This document shows positions 33,317 through 45,288 of a stretch of 64,000 bases of DNA, in pieces. Source of the stretch: Apiosordaria backusii (taxonomy: Eukaryota; Ascomycota; Sordariomycetes; Sordariales; Lasiosphaeriaceae). The first letter of the stretch is position 1, and each line of letters opens with the position of its first letter. Location: the NCBI GenBank assembly GCA_030549205.1, contig JAUKTV010000001.1:1736001-1800000 (forward strand), given 5' to 3'. A program made the position numbers and the translations under genes. Under the pieces are notes generated by a model. That model was given only the letters and a program-made list of their open reading frames with translations. It was not told the DNA's origin and made no database searches.

Positions 33317-36300
33317 CTAAATAGTCTCCCACCCACCATTGTTAATATCCGCCTCCAGCTTCCTCGCGATATAACTCGGCACCCCGTGGCCCAGCCAAAG
33401 CTGCCTCAGCATACTATCATACCGCTTCTGATGCAAAAATAGCTGCCGGCCAAACCTCAGCCCAAAGTCCACCTCGCCGTACCGGTCAATGTAAGGCGCG
33501 TGACTGTAGCTGCCTGATTTGCGAGACAGGTACAAGACGCAGCACTTTCTGATGTTGATAAACAACCCGATATTCTTTTGGCATCTGAATTTCACATTGT
33601 CAGTAAACAATCACCCACAAAAGTAAGGGGGTAACGGTGTAAGTAAGTACCTCCACATATGCTGCTGCGCCCCCCCAATCTTGATCAACTTCCTCCCCTC
33701 CTTCACGTCCTTCGCGCAGCACACCGCCTGCCCGCAAAAGATCTCACCGCAAAACAGGCAAATCGTCGGATCCGTGATATCCTTCCCCTTTGTCGGGCAC
33801 TTGCGTCTGGTGCACTCCTCAATCAACAAGTCGTAATTCTTTGGCAGGCCCACCAACTCAAAAATCCCCGGGTGGGAAACCAACGCGGCCTTGAACAACC
33901 CCTTCTCTTCTTCCGATTTGGGTGCAACGACAGAATGCTTGATCCAGCCTTCAACCATGTACTTTGTCGCCGGGACCGGCCAGCCGTGCTGCGGCCCTTC
34001 ATCGGTGTTGAAGGCGGTCAACATCTCGTCAAAGGACGGCAACCGCAACATTTCCGTCAATCTGTCCAGCTCTGACAACTCTGGCGAGGGGGAAACCCGA
34101 GAGTTGAAATCAACCCCGAATTTAACATGCAGCAAAAGCACACATTTTCGGAGATAGGTCAAAGCGTACTTCCTGACGAACTTGTACATCCCCTCCAGCG
34201 TATCCAAACCCGGCTGAGAGAACCCTTCATTGTTAAAGTCTTCCCTCGACAACCCACCCTGCACTTCAGCAGCAACATCAAGATGGAAGATGACGTCGCA
34301 AAACTCAACAAACTTGACCAGCGAGGGGCTCATGCTCTCCTTGCTGCGGGTGATGTGCTGGAACCACTGGAAGAAGGGCATGTTCCGCGCCATCTGGTAC
34401 GTGACCTTGACAATCTCGGCCAGGTAGCACAGCCGGACGAGGTGGGCGACCTCAAATTGCTGGGCGTGGGCCACGCCAAAGACGGATTCGCACAAGAAGA
34501 CGAAGAGATCCTGCCTCAAAAGAGCGGGATAGTCTGCTATTGGGTTGCGGGTGTTTTCTGTTTCTTGGTCGATGTACTGCCTGATGAATAGCTGGCAGTG
34601 CTGCCGCTCGCTGTCGGCGCGGTACTCCGTGTCGATTCGATTTTCTCCATTTTCTTTGAGACCTCCAACAGCGATGAAAGAGGTGACTGTCTCGCTGAGG
34701 ATACGCAGCTGTGTGAGAACCTGCTCTGGGATCCTCTCCAAGAAGGTCTGACCATACTCAGCCTCGACGCCACGCTGCTGGATTTCCACTGCGGAGATGG
34801 AGAACCCAACTGAGCGTGCGAGCACATCACTAGAGTATAGTTCGACACTATCCACCTCGGGATGATGGTCTAGATGCCGCGAGTGGAGCCCGTTCTTTTT
34901 CAGAGTGTCCCGGAGCCGACGATAGACATTGACCAACTCCCGCATGCTGCTGTTCGTCTCAGGGGTGGCACCTCGGCTGCCGGAGTCAGGAGCTGAGACG
35001 ATACTAAATGTCTCGCTGTAAGGGCTCGCCGTCGGCAAGGATGAGGCGCCCACATGGACCCAGGCATCGTCCAAGAGCTGCGCCGACTTCTCGGCAAGAT
35101 TGGTGACCATGTAGGTCTGCGTGTAAGCAGCAAATGCATCTTGGACTCCATCAGGAGGCCGTGCTGCACCCAGCGAGTAGTATGCCGAGTGTAACTGCTC
35201 ATTGAGGAAATCAGAGAAGGCCCTCTCGGGTACCAACGGGCCAGGATACGACTCCTCCTGACCCTTCCAGATAATGGGAAGGAAGGCGTTGCCGAGAGCC
35301 TTGCACAACGGACACACAAATTCCATTCTGTTGGTGTCTTCGGGCGGGTGCCGTGCAATCTGCTGGCTGTGTCGACGAATAATTGAATCGTAGTAAGCCT
35401 CGAAACAGGCGTAGTGCATAATGTGGCCGCAACCAATAGCTACCGGACCGGGACGAGACAGATTTGGAGGGAATCCTTTCCCGATGCATTGTCGCTCTGC
35501 TTCAAAGACCTCGCCATTCTGGTTTACTTTCTGAACTTTTTGTCGGTTCTCACCGGCGACGCCAAATGGTCGAATTTCCTCGACCGATCGATCAAGGTTG
35601 TCAGGAGTATTAAAGGCCTCCCTTACAAAGTCTGGATCTTGAAGATCCGTCTGCCTCAGGATGTTGCTTTGTGTGAAATAAGCAAACGTGCCATACAACC
35701 GCCGGTCATCCGTCTCTTCTTGGCACAAGATGCAAGTACCTGCTGGGTATTTCCAGAACTTGCGATGCTCTTCAACTAGCGGGATATGCTCGTCGTCTTC
35801 CAGCTCATCTACCTCACCCCAGTTAATGTCCTGCTGATTCTCCATAAAGCTTTTTTGCTGGGCCTGGAACTGAGCCATGACTCGGGCCTGGCGGTCTAAT
35901 GCGGCTTTCTTTTTGCGTTCGCGCTCCTCATCGGCGGATGCGGCGGCAGGTGAGGATGTGTTGATGCGGTCTAGTGACAGACCGAGGCGGTCATAGGCAA
36001 ACTCAAAGCCCCGGGGGCGCTTTTGGCGCATCCTCCGGAGCACCAAATCAATCTTCAAGTGGCACGCCTTGAACTCCTCCTTGGCTGACATCATGTTCAA
36101 AAGAGACACAATAGTCTTTGACTGCGGCGCCTCGGGAACAAAATGGCGAGCTTGTTGTTCAAGCGCGATGCTGATGAACGAAGGCTTTGGAGGTAGTTCT
36201 TCATCATCTGTAACGTTGTCTTCGGCGATGGCTATCAAGATGAGATGCAGAAGAACTTGAAGGAAGGATTCCACTCGAGTGGCTGGAACTGCCGGTGTTA

Positions 36301-39300
36301 ATTTGGAGTATGTGAGGGCATACAGAAGCGAGTAGTACACAATCTGCGCAAACATGCCGGTGCTGGTAAACTTGCCCAATCCAGCAAAGACGCCTGCGGT
36401 GACAGGGCGAGGCTTGGGTTCGTAGACAACATCCTCGATGGGCTTGCCAGTCTTCTTGGCCATCCACTTCCGCCACGCCATCTCCGCCTCTTCTCGCTGA
36501 TTCTTGTTGTAGTGGGCGATATAAGGGTCAACCCCCTCTACGTACTGCGGCTTGAGCTCAAATAGTCCAACATCGGTCAAGCCGTCGGGCGATTTGAAAG
36601 TTGCCATCTCATCCAGTATCCGATGGAAGTCTTCCTGTTCCTGGAACTTATCGGGAAGCTTTTGACAGATATCCGAGAACGACAACGGCTTGAAGCAGAG
36701 AACATGAGTGAGATCCCGACGCATAGACGCGATTTGAGGGTTCTTCTCCTCATCATTCCGGACCAGAGATGTCTTGTCGCTGAGAAGAACGATGAGAAGA
36801 TGGATCATGTCCTCGATAACATCCAGGTGCTGGCCATCGTCTTGACTCCTGCTCTTTTGCTCAAAGATGCCCTTGACCCACTTTTCCATCCCGAATCGAT
36901 CAACGATGGTCGCCAGCACACGGCCCGGGTCACAAATCACCAAGGCCGTCTGCAGCAAAAAGATGTCGCGATGATGAGAGACATCCCTCTGGCCGACTCC
37001 GCGGTAGGTTCCAGCCTGGTGGCGCAAACTCAAACCGTTCCTGACCCACATGCCCGCCTTCATCTGCGCAAGCCACGCGCATACTCGGAGCGGGTAGTCA
37101 AAAGCGGCCATGAGGTAGTCCTCAGGGCTGAATTCTCGCTTGGGCCATACCTTCTTGCCCATGGAGCGGGGTTTCATGGTGAGCTCCTGTGTAGTGAATG
37201 TCAAAAGTGCTCTGAGCTGTTCCACTGTCATTGCCTTGCCACATTCGATCAGCCAGGACAAAGTGTAGTGAAGGGCATGGTGAAAGCTAATCGGCTGCTC
37301 CTCAACAACAAACTTGACGACCTCAATTTCGCGACCGGAACGCTCAAACTCAAAGTCACTGAGTGTCTTGAAGCGCACTTCATCCTTGATTTCCGACCCA
37401 CTGAATCTGTTACGCTCAGCGCCGATGGAATTGACAATGACCGACTTGGCCGCCAGACGAATTGCTCTCGTGACATAGAGGAAGTCCTGTTCACTGACGT
37501 TCCGGAAAGACTCAGCAAACTGCCGGCACAGCCTATTGATTTCGCGTGTGACAAGAGATGCGCTGATCCAGCTGTCTGTTTCGTACTCGACGTGCTCACC
37601 CACCGCCCTGACATTGGGACAGATGCCTTGGTGCAATTTGACGAGGTCCAAGAACTGCATCATGTATCGTTCTTCTGTCCGAAGGCGCTCCTGGACATTC
37701 GGGGACCCAAAGAGATACTTGAGATCTAGGAAAAAATGATACATTCTGCGGTTGGTGACGGAACCAGTGTCAAAGGCCAAAACAGCATTGGAGTCCACAT
37801 CCCAGGGGTGCCCAACTTGCCTAGTCGTCAGGAAGGTGTATAAAATGGCCATCAAGTTTGTCAAGAAATTCCCCCGCTCCACGACTTCTGCCGTGATGGA
37901 TGGGGTGGTTAACATCTGTAGCGAAATATTGATGATGGAGTGATCTGGCTCGCGGTCACCGATCAGATACAGCTGGGCGAGCGTGGTGTAGAGGCCGGCA
38001 AATCGTAATCCCAAAATGCGCTTGAACTCGGGAATTGTCACCACGGTCGAGATATACAGGGACCGCAGATCATTTCGAACTTTCTTCCACATCCTGAGGT
38101 CGAAGAGAATCATCCAGTCCAGACGCACCCGTTCAAATAGATCCTCGGCAACCGGAATCCCTTCTTTTTCCACATAGCCCGTGGGAGTGGCAAGCCAGTA
38201 TGAACCAGGTAATGGCGCTGATTCCCCGTTCTTATCGTTGCCAGGGGTCTTGGGGACATCGAGATGGGGTTTGGCGAATGATGCCAGAGCAATGAGAGGC
38301 TCTGCCGTATCAGAATCGGAAGGGGTTAGCTCTCGTTCCCGGGCAGCTCGCCTGGGAGCTGGAACTGGAGGGGGAGGCGGCGGTGGGGGCGGATAACCAG
38401 CAACCGTAGCTTCGTCGTCCTCCAAAGCATTATCTTGACGCCAATCTTGCATGGGAACATCGCCGCCCTCTGTTCTAGCGTCAATCATCATCACATCGTC
38501 GTCATCGTCCACGTTGTCTTCCATGTCGCTCCCAAGAGCATGCTCATAATCCTCGTCTCCGACGTCGATCTCGTCATCGTCATCATCGTCGTTTGCTGGC
38601 TCTCCCAGACGGGCGGCGGCTCTAGCTTGAACCATAATTCTTATTTGCTGGGCATAAAACTCGTCCGTCTCGATGTATTCACGCTCAGTGGCTTCCTCGT
38701 CGTCTATACCGTCTTGGCCGACATTGGCATGAGTTGCCCGACTTCCCCTGCGCCATGGCTTGAGCATCTCCTCGCAAACAACCTGTCTAAGAATGTTGTG
38801 ATCATTTCCAACGCTGCACCCCGAGATATCCCTGAGCCAGTCGACCATGGTGCTGACCATTTGTTCCCGGAACGTGTCCCTAGCTGAGCGAATGGTGACA
38901 GTCACTCTGATCCTTTCCAACACCTCGGCAACTTCGATGAGCCTTTGAATACTCTTGTGGTACATCAAAAGACTCCTTCCAATGCCATCTGTCTCGTAGG
39001 CCCTTGCCAGGCCATTGGCCAAGGTCATCCCACATGCTCTGGCCACCTGATCCTGGACGTCTGTGACGGTATGCTTTTCGTCGTTCCATAAAAGTACACA
39101 CCATTCTTCTGGTGGTGCTGTATCCCCGCCGCAGTATGTAGAAGATAATCTGGAATTTATTTCGTCTCTTTCGATCGACTCGACCGTCTTTGTTTGTCGG
39201 AGTTGCTCTGGAGAGCACGAGATAACATCGCACATGTAGTCAAAGACGCGCCCGATGGTCATGCGAATGCTAGCAAGGAGGTCCTCAGGAACTCCGGTGT

Positions 39301-39817
39301 TGGCCTTCCCCTTGCCCTTATCCTCGCCCTCCCACACCGAGTGTATCGTGCAGAAGACAGGCCTTTTCCACGCCTCAGCATCACCGCAGTCGCAACAGCC
39401 ACTGTTGCCTGGCGAAATGTTAATCCTGACCATATGCCCAGTATGGTCGGTCGCATCGAAGCATTTGCTGCAGAGGCAGCAGGTGTCGTCGGCGCTGCAT
39501 GTCCGGCATGCGTAAGAGGCCTCGCCCTGTTTAAAGATGTGCCCGCAAGCTTTGCCTCGCGCAGCCTCGGTGTACTCTGCGCCCTCGATGGCGCCTTGGG
39601 CGTCCCGCATCTTTAGGGTTCCGTCAGGTCGGGTTGGGCCGCCGGTAGGAAAGAAAAGCTCCATGTAGTCGTCCCGACCGCCCGCCATGGACCAGAAAAG
39701 GTCCTTGAGCAGATCCCGGGCGGCATCCTCGGAGTATCGACAGTGATGGCGGTCGGGCAAGTCTCGCAGCACCTGGCAGAGCTGCTGCTCTTGAGTCGAC
39801 ATCATCATGTCGGCCAT
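33317..39817 (-). CDS. ubr1: N-recognin E3 ubiquitin ligase UBR1
   Basis: Two exons: 39817-33651 and 33584-33317 (66-nt intron), 2144 aa. UBR1 reads N-degrons (basic and bulky N-terminal residues) and ubiquitinates the protein in cytosol and nucleus with a RAD6-type E2. Seen in order: UBR-box zinc finger (about 91-160, CGHIF...CCDCGD), ClpS-like N-domain (about 236-300, CVLLWNDEKHT), a very acidic stretch (about 400-450) followed by a nine-proline run, a long helical scaffold, a RING-H2-type finger (about 1355-1510, CILCQEE...CGHIMHYACF...CPLC) and a C-terminal Cys-rich UBR-type autoinhibitory domain. The last 89 residues come from the second exon and complete that domain. The length is in the range of other fungal Ubr1 proteins. 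Confidence 0.94.
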
Positions 39818-40687
39818 GGTCGGTGAGCCGCCCTTTTCGTTTGTGACGTCAACTTTTTATTTCAGGTCGGATACGGTGGTGCGCATCGGGTAAAGGAGGT
39901 GGCTTAATCGTTGGGGTATCAAATTGTTTGGGTTTGAGCTGTTGATTTTCAAGAAAGGGTCAACGCCGACGGTGGATTGTTGGCTTATCGGTAGTGGTTG
40001 ATAGAGAGCTGCAATAAGTGGATGGAGGGGAAATCGTGGGGTTTCGAACGCGGTAGATCGAAGTCGGTCAGGGGTGGCGTGCTGGGTCGTCACCAAATTC
40101 ACGGGCCAGGCGGTTCAGCTGCTTCGGCGCTTGGGTGCAGTTTGGGACCTAGGAACTAGGAACTATCACAAAGGAATTTGTTGGTGTAAACGGCTTGATT
40201 CGCTCTTTTAAAAAAAACTTTTCGACAATGATGAGCACAACCCAAAGTGGGTTATAAGTAACACCCATTGGGTTGCAGCATGTCACTGATATCCGTTTCA
40301 CCGAAGCCGGGACCCAGTTGTTTCAATATAGGTATGGAGAGATGTTTGGGCGTAGCATTAACTCATACATGGCACAACTATTAAGTCATACCCAACCCCT
40401 TAAACCGCCATTGTAAAGCTCGGACAAACTTGACAGAGGAGCTACACCAACTGCCCATCCATCCAAGCTTGCCCGAATTGGCTTTCACGTTCAAGAGGTG
40501 CCCATTTATATTTTTGCTGCTCTGTAATAATGCACCATTTAATTCGCCAAGCAATGCTCTATTCCTCTACAGCCGTCTCCGGTCTAGAAATATACAAGGT
40601 CGGCCCCCTCCTCATTCTTCTGCCCCGACTAGCCGCTCCTCATTTTGATCAATGCGGTGGTGTGTGGTTTCTTTCCTCTGCCATCCT
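39818..40687. other. Intergenic, UBR1 promoter and QCR9 3' flank
   Basis: 870 bp with no supported gene. Both neighbours are on the minus strand. A direct repeat of the type GGGTTATAAGTAACACCCATTG flanks about 40250-40272; it contains AACCC/GGGTT pairs but no clear function. Confidence 0.55.
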
Positions 40688-41135
40688 TTACTCGTCATCC
40701 TCAGACGTGGCGTACTTGTGGCGGATGTCCTTCCATTGGCGCTATTCCTCTCGGTCAGCATTTCCCCTTCGTCGAAGCAAGTGTTGTAGCATTTTGACGT
40801 ACCCCCCGGTTGATGTGGTCCCAGATCTTGTTCATGAGAGTGTCGTAGCCCCTGTTGAAATATATTCAGCATGATGTTCTTCGAATGGGTGGCTGTTCCC
40901 TTGACTATTCGGCGACGCACATGTTGAATGCAAAGGCGCCAGCGAAGACGGCACCAAGCATGGTGTAGTTGTTGCGGAAGATGGCGCTATAGGTGGGTTA
41001 GTATCGCTAGTCGTCGGCTTCGGTATGTCTCTCTCTCGGACGGTAGGGCAGGACTTGCTTGTAAAGGGCAGACTACAACATTGCGCAAGGTCAGCTAACC
41101 AGTCCACGAGTCTCTTGGTACGGGCTGCTCACCAT
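40688..41135 (-). CDS. qcr9: Cytochrome bc1 complex subunit 9 (QCR9)
   Basis: Five tiny exons: 41135-41133, 41072-41059, 40986-40921, 40851-40803 and 40741-40688, 61 aa. QCR9 is a single-span subunit of complex III in the inner mitochondrial membrane. The spliced product reads like the family: MSALYNAIFRNNYTML, one hydrophobic helix (GAVFAGAFAF), then DKIWD-type helix (NKIWDHINRG) and a charged end (QWKDIRHKYATSEDDE). Exon 1 is only the ATG. Intron 2 uses a GC donor (AA|GCAAGT) with a CTAAC branch site and TAG acceptor. The other introns are GT-AG, 60, 69 and 61 nt. A perfect CCAAT box lies about 190 bp upstream. No unspliced frame shows this gene; confidence rests on the family match across all four junctions. 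Confidence 0.9.
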
Positions 41136-41614
41136 TTTGTCGGTTCTCGAGGTGACTACCTGGGTCAATTGAAGACTCGGGTTCCGGGGTTGACGTCGGG
41201 AGGGTGGATGCGAGGTCGCGAGCTGGTCGAGGTCGGCTGTTTCGATGCGATTGAGCGAGCAAAACTGACTGACCACTGAAGGGAAGCCGGAAACACCGCA
41301 CGGAACTATCCGGCTACATTCTGATTGGCCGAAGCTCTCTACCAGGCCTGACAGGGCCAAAGGCTTGGCATTGACCGAACCCCGCCAAACATTTGTCGCT
41401 GGAGACATTGCGTCTTCCATCAACATCTGACAACTTGACCGTTTCTTGCGGCTCGAGTAACGGTCCTGCCACGCCGGTGTGCAGCAGGTGCGGGCTTCGG
41501 CAATTGTATATTTTGCCTATTGTGCGCCATCCGAGAATTTGATCCTACACTCAGTCTATCTCTCTGCCACCAACACGTCGAGTTTCACCAGATCGAACCC
41601 CACCTTCGCCAACC
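41136..41614. promoter_or_regulatory. Bidirectional promoter region QCR9 / PYM
   Basis: 479 bp between the two divergent start codons. It contains one strong CCAAT box (41321-41330). No gene is seen inside. Shared use by both genes is inferred from geometry. Confidence 0.6.
41321..41330 (-). promoter_or_regulatory. CCAAT box (GGCCAATCAG)
   Basis: On the minus strand the sequence GGCCAATCAG fits the extended binding site RRCCAATCA of the HAP/CCAAT-binding complex, which controls respiratory genes in fungi. It is about 190 bp upstream of the QCR9 ATG and 285 bp from the PYM ATG. Confidence 0.5.
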
Positions 41615-42217
41615 ATGCCATCGCAACCCACCAACGCCGGCATCGTGACCGACGAGGCCAGCGGCGAGCGCCAGATCCCCGAGTCGGTCCGCGCCGATGG
41701 CAGCACGAGAAAAGCAATCAAAATTCGCCCTGGCTATCGCCCCCCTGAGGATGTTGAAATCTACAAGAACCGCGCCGCCGAGAACTTCCGCACCCGCGGC
41801 AAAGGCCCCCCTCCTGGGTCAGAAGGTCTGAAGGACGAGCCAAAACCAGCTGCATCTGCCGCTGCCAATAAGAATGCCAAGCGCCGTGAGGCCGCTCGAA
41901 AGAAGGCCCAGGCTGCCACAGAGGATGCTGGTCCGTCGGCGAAGGCTCCCGAGAAGGCTCCTGAGCCTGTGGTGGAGGAGCTCGACCCCGAGGCTGAAAA
42001 AGAGAAGAAGGTTAGGAATCTCAAGAAGAAGCTTAAGCAAGTGAAGGGTCTTCAAGAGAAAAAGGAGGGCGGTGCTGCGCTCTTGCCTGAGCAGCTCGCC
42101 AAACTGGTCAAAATGAACGAGCTTATTCGCGAGCTTGATGCTCTGGGATTCGACTCGGACGGAGAGCCAAAGAACAAAGAAGCCGATGCCACCAAGACAG
42201 AGACCGCCGATGACTGA
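41615..42217 (+). CDS. Partner of Y14-Mago (PYM/WIBG)
   Basis: Single exon, 200 aa. PYM binds the Mago-Y14 core of the exon junction complex and helps take it off spliced mRNA during translation. The N-terminal Mago-binding region is clear: residues about 16-48 read GERQIPESVRADGSTRK-IKIRPGY-PPEDVEIYKNR, with the canonical RKxIxIRPGYxPxEDV core. The rest is a charged Ala/Lys/Glu-rich region with coiled-coil character (about 85-185), as in other fungal PYM proteins. Presence of the gene agrees with the intron-rich genes around it. The ATG at 41615 is chosen because the Mago-binding motif starts within 20 residues of it. Confidence 0.9.
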   Translation: MPSQPTNAGIVTDEASGERQIPESVRADGSTRKAIKIRPGYRPPEDVEIYKNRAAENFRTRGKGPPPGSEGLKDEPKPAASAAANKNAKRREAARKKAQAATEDAGPSAKAPEKAPEPVVEELDPEAEKEKKVRNLKKKLKQVKGLQEKKEGGAALLPEQLAKLVKMNELIRELDALGFDSDGEPKNKEADATKTETADD

Positions 42218-42706
42218 GAGTGTGGTTACTGGGACTGCCACGACCAAGAAATGGACCGCTATAAAGTGTCGGTTCACTACTAGAACTCTGGCCGGAGGAT
42301 ATCGCCGACTCCATAACTTTGGACCAGTTGACAGTTGGCCACTCGGATTAAAGCAAGGAGGCAAGTCAATTTTGGACTAGAATGGGAGGCGAAGCACGAC
42401 CACACCTCAGATTGTGTATCAGCCATATCACATCACATGGTTTCGGCCTGCATCTGCACCCTAAGAATGGTTCGCCCAGGACCAGCCAAAAGAGAGGGAC
42501 CATGTTGGAATGAGTGCCAATAGCTGCCGCAAGACAGTTCAAGGCCACTCACGAGGAGTTCACATGATACTCATGCAGAATTTCAGAGACTCTATGTGGT
42601 AGTATCAAGCCAATGTATGAGAGATTGGGGTATCAACGATCGCTATATCATCCTCTCTGTCACATAATTTACATAATGTACATAATATACAAAACCTGCC
42701 TCACTT
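42218..42706. other. Convergent 3' region of PYM and BCS1
   Basis: 489 bp between two genes that converge. No gene is seen. The sequence near 42660-42700 is AT-rich (CATAATTTACATAATG), a likely 3'-end-processing zone. Confidence 0.65.
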
Positions 42707-44236
42707 TCACGCAGGAGATTTGATAGACCCTTCGGCAGTAGGAGGCTCAGGCTCATACGTCCTCGGAATCAAGTGGTCAGCCATCCTAATGGCCCCTTCC
42801 ATATCGCCCTTGTGGAACTGGAACAACCCCTGAATAGCAGCTGTAGATGTATGTCTCTTTGGCACAGCCGGATCTTTCTGGTCACCACCAAATAACCCCA
42901 GCCCATCCAGCCGGTCCAAAAACCGCTCCCGGCCCTTGTGATCAGTGTCGATATCCCCGTAATACCGATCCCACATCTGCCCCGCTTGGTACCTCGACGC
43001 CTCCCCAATCCTAACCATCATGTCCACTCTCCCAGGCCTAATCAACGCCGGGTCAAGTTTGTCAACATGATTCGTCGTCAAAAACGCAATCCTATCCTCC
43101 CCAGCCGCCAAGCCATCCAACGCATTCAACAACCCCGACGCAGTGACACTCCGCCCCGAGTACCCATCCGGATCCCTCTGCCGTCTATTCACCAGCGCGG
43201 CATCCACATCCTCCAACAGCAAAATACTCTTCTCCGGCAGCTGCGTCAGCAACTGAGCGAGCAAATCATCCGTCATGCCCATTTCACTCAGATTAATCAT
43301 CGCAACACTGTAATCCAGCTCCCCCGCCAGCGCCTGGATAAAACTCGTTTTCCCCGTTCCTGGTGGGCCGTAAAGGAGATACCCCCGGCGATAGGGGACA
43401 CCCCGCTCGGTATACCACTCCTGCGCGGCCATAAACTCCTTGACATCCCCCACAAGCGATTCTTTTACGCCTTCGTCTAGGATCACGCTGCCCAGCGGCC
43501 GCTTCAAGCGGGGTTTGCCCAGGACGGTCCATTGCATGTTTCTCGCTGTGTAGACGACTGTTTTGCCTTGTTGGAAACTCTGGGCGAGTTCGTGGGCTTC
43601 GGTAAAGACATCTGCCAGGACGTGTCTATGCATCCACAGCAGTGTCAAAGTAAGGGTTTCGTGGGGTTCGCCGGTTGCGGTCGTGGCGGTGGAGGCTTTT
43701 TCCCGGTTCACGGCGATGTATACCCCTGGTTTGTGGCGGACGATGTGGTGGCCGAAACCGGGTTGTACCCGAAAGTCGGCGTGGGTGCGGCCGTTGCCTT
43801 CTTCGCCGGCGGCTTTGGAGAGGGATTTGGTTGTGGTTGTTACGGAGAGGGAACGGAGCCGGGTGAGGCGCTGGGCGATGAACCCGGAGTTGTCGCGGGG
43901 CTGGGCGAGCCAGGCTAGGACCCAGGAGTAGGAGGGGTCGCGCTTGGAGATTTCGATGTTGACGAGTAGCTGGCGGCGAAGGAGGGCGGCGGATTGGATT
44001 AGGGCGCGGCGACCGAAGGCGGCGGCTGCGCCGAGGGAGGCGAGGCCGAGGCCGCCAGCGAAGACGGGGTTTGTGAAGAGGGTGTCGAGGGGGAGGAAGG
44101 AGGTTGAGCCTGGTGTTGGAGGGGTCGTTGAGGGGGTCGCTGGTAGGGGCGACGAGGGGCTATATGGGGGTGGGGGAGGTGACGGTACAAATGGCGAAGC
44201 CGCTGTATGCGCTGTCTGGGGGTCGGTCGCCGGCAT
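42707..44236 (-). CDS. bcs1: Mitochondrial AAA chaperone BCS1
   Basis: Single exon, 509 aa. BCS1 is an inner-membrane AAA ATPase that moves the folded Rieske iron-sulfur protein across the inner membrane to finish complex III. Residues 1-50 are Pro/Ser-rich. A hydrophobic segment with the internal targeting signal lies at about 58-90. The BCS1_N domain follows (about 70-260). The AAA domain has Walker A GPPGTGKT (290-297), Walker B ILLLEDVD (338-345) and arginine fingers in ALIRPGRVD (R400, R403). The stretch FIQALAGELDYSVAMINLSEMGMTDD is written here only by its ends: FIQALAG...GMTDD, a hallmark of true BCS1. The neighbour QCR9 belongs to the same respiratory complex. The coding strand switches from C-rich to G-rich near 43500. 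Confidence 0.88.
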   Translation of the reverse strand: MPATDPQTAHTAASPFVPSPPPPPYSPSSPLPATPSTTPPTPGSTSFLPLDTLFTNPVFAGGLGLASLGAAAAFGRRALIQSAALLRRQLLVNIEISKRDPSYSWVLAWLAQPRDNSGFIAQRLTRLRSLSVTTTTKSLSKAAGEEGNGRTHADFRVQPGFGHHIVRHKPGVYIAVNREKASTATTATGEPHETLTLTLLWMHRHVLADVFTEAHELAQSFQQGKTVVYTARNMQWTVLGKPRLKRPLGSVILDEGVKESLVGDVKEFMAAQEWYTERGVPYRRGYLLYGPPGTGKTSFIQALAGELDYSVAMINLSEMGMTDDLLAQLLTQLPEKSILLLEDVDAALVNRRQRDPDGYSGRSVTASGLLNALDGLAAGEDRIAFLTTNHVDKLDPALIRPGRVDMMVRIGEASRYQAGQMWDRYYGDIDTDHKGRERFLDRLDGLGLFGGDQKDPAVPKRHTSTAAIQGLFQFHKGDMEGAIRMADHLIPRTYEPEPPTAEGSIKSPA

Positions 44237-44622
44237 GGTTGACGGCTACATGGCGCGGGGATAGATCTGGTACGTTGCAAGGCCAATTGCGGGACGGAAA
44301 GGCTGAAAGTTGAACTGACAGGACCGGAGCATGAAATTTTAAGTGGGTCTGCGCCGTTGCAAGCCGGTGCTTCGGTATCCATTCCGCCGGCACTAAAAGA
44401 TCTTGGGATAGCAATGGAACCTTCGACATAGGATGAACTCACAAGAGAATCGTCAGAGTAGTGTGCCTTTGCAGTCTCATCCATTGCTTCTGTCGAAGCA
44501 CGTTGAACATAAACATAGCCGCGGTATCCGTAGAGCGCCGGAGAACACAAAATATCATACAACATATACATGAGATATGGACCTGCCCCACGGTTGACAT
44601 TCCCACAGTTCTTGTTAGATTT
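44237..44622. other. Intergenic, BCS1 promoter
   Basis: 386 bp between BCS1 start (-) and the 3' end of the uS11m gene (-). Nothing recognisable inside. Confidence 0.6.
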
Positions 44623-45288
44623 TTAACCCAATCTCCTTGGCTTCTTGCTTCTGGTACCACCAAACTTGATCCTCGTTGAATCCGACACCTTCACAATCTT
44701 GTCCCTCAGCGACTTTCCTTCATTACCCATCAAAACCTTGACGACCGCCTCTCGCCCGGCCCCGAACCCACGAAGAACAACCTCCAGCTTGTGAATTTTC
44801 TTGGTGAGGCCCTTTTGGTGCATCTTGTCAATCACATATGCGCCCAGCTGGTACGCCGAGTCGTAGTGCTTGCGTCCAGCATGCTTGAACCCGAGGTTGC
44901 CGCACGATAGCGAGATGAGGGCGTCCCGGTTGGGCTTTGTGACGGTGATGTGTGTGTTGTGCTTGTGCGAATAAATGTGAAAATGGTATGGCTCCTGTTC
45001 TATATCTTCGTCCAAAGCGTCCATGCCCATGTCCATCCCCAAGTTACCGCTGCTGCTGTTCGTCTTCGAGTCAAGGTTCCCCATGAAGCTCCTGGTGAGA
45101 TCTTCCATAGCTGAAGAGAGTGGCGGCGGGGGAGGAGGAGGGTTGTCAACCCGTACGACGGGCGACTGGGAGAAGAGGCGAGCCCATTGCGGCGCGCTAG
45201 GAGCTGTGCATTGAGGTTTGGCGAAGGTCCGGAGCATGCCCTGCGCCATAAGGCGGGGCGTCGAGAACCGACTCATCTTTGTTGCCAA
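44623..45288 (-). CDS. Mitochondrial small ribosomal subunit protein uS11m (MRPS18 type)
   Basis: Single exon, 221 aa. The C-terminal 120 residues are a bacterial-type S11 domain, with HNTHITVT, SCGNLGFKHAGRK, the LEVVLRGFGAGREA loop and the basic end ...DSTRIKFGGTRSKKPRRLG. S11 sits on the platform of the small subunit and contacts 12S/15S-type rRNA. The N-terminal 85 residues are Arg/Ser-rich and positive at first, fitting a mitochondrial presequence, followed by a six-proline run. A second Met (45276) four residues on could be the real start. It shares a 434 bp upstream region with TIM44, another mitochondrial gene. Confidence 0.88.
   Translation of the reverse strand: MATKMSRFSTPRLMAQGMLRTFAKPQCTAPSAPQWARLFSQSPVVRVDNPPPPPPPLSSAMEDLTRSFMGNLDSKTNSSSGNLGMDMGMDALDEDIEQEPYHFHIYSHKHNTHITVTKPNRDALISLSCGNLGFKHAGRKHYDSAYQLGAYVIDKMHQKGLTKKIHKLEVVLRGFGAGREAVVKVLMGNEGKSLRDKIVKVSDSTRIKFGGTRSKKPRRLG

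Noticed and set aside
36623..37729. 368-codon open frame antisense to UBR1
   Set aside because: It lies entirely within a strongly conserved coding exon on the other strand and its translation has no domain.
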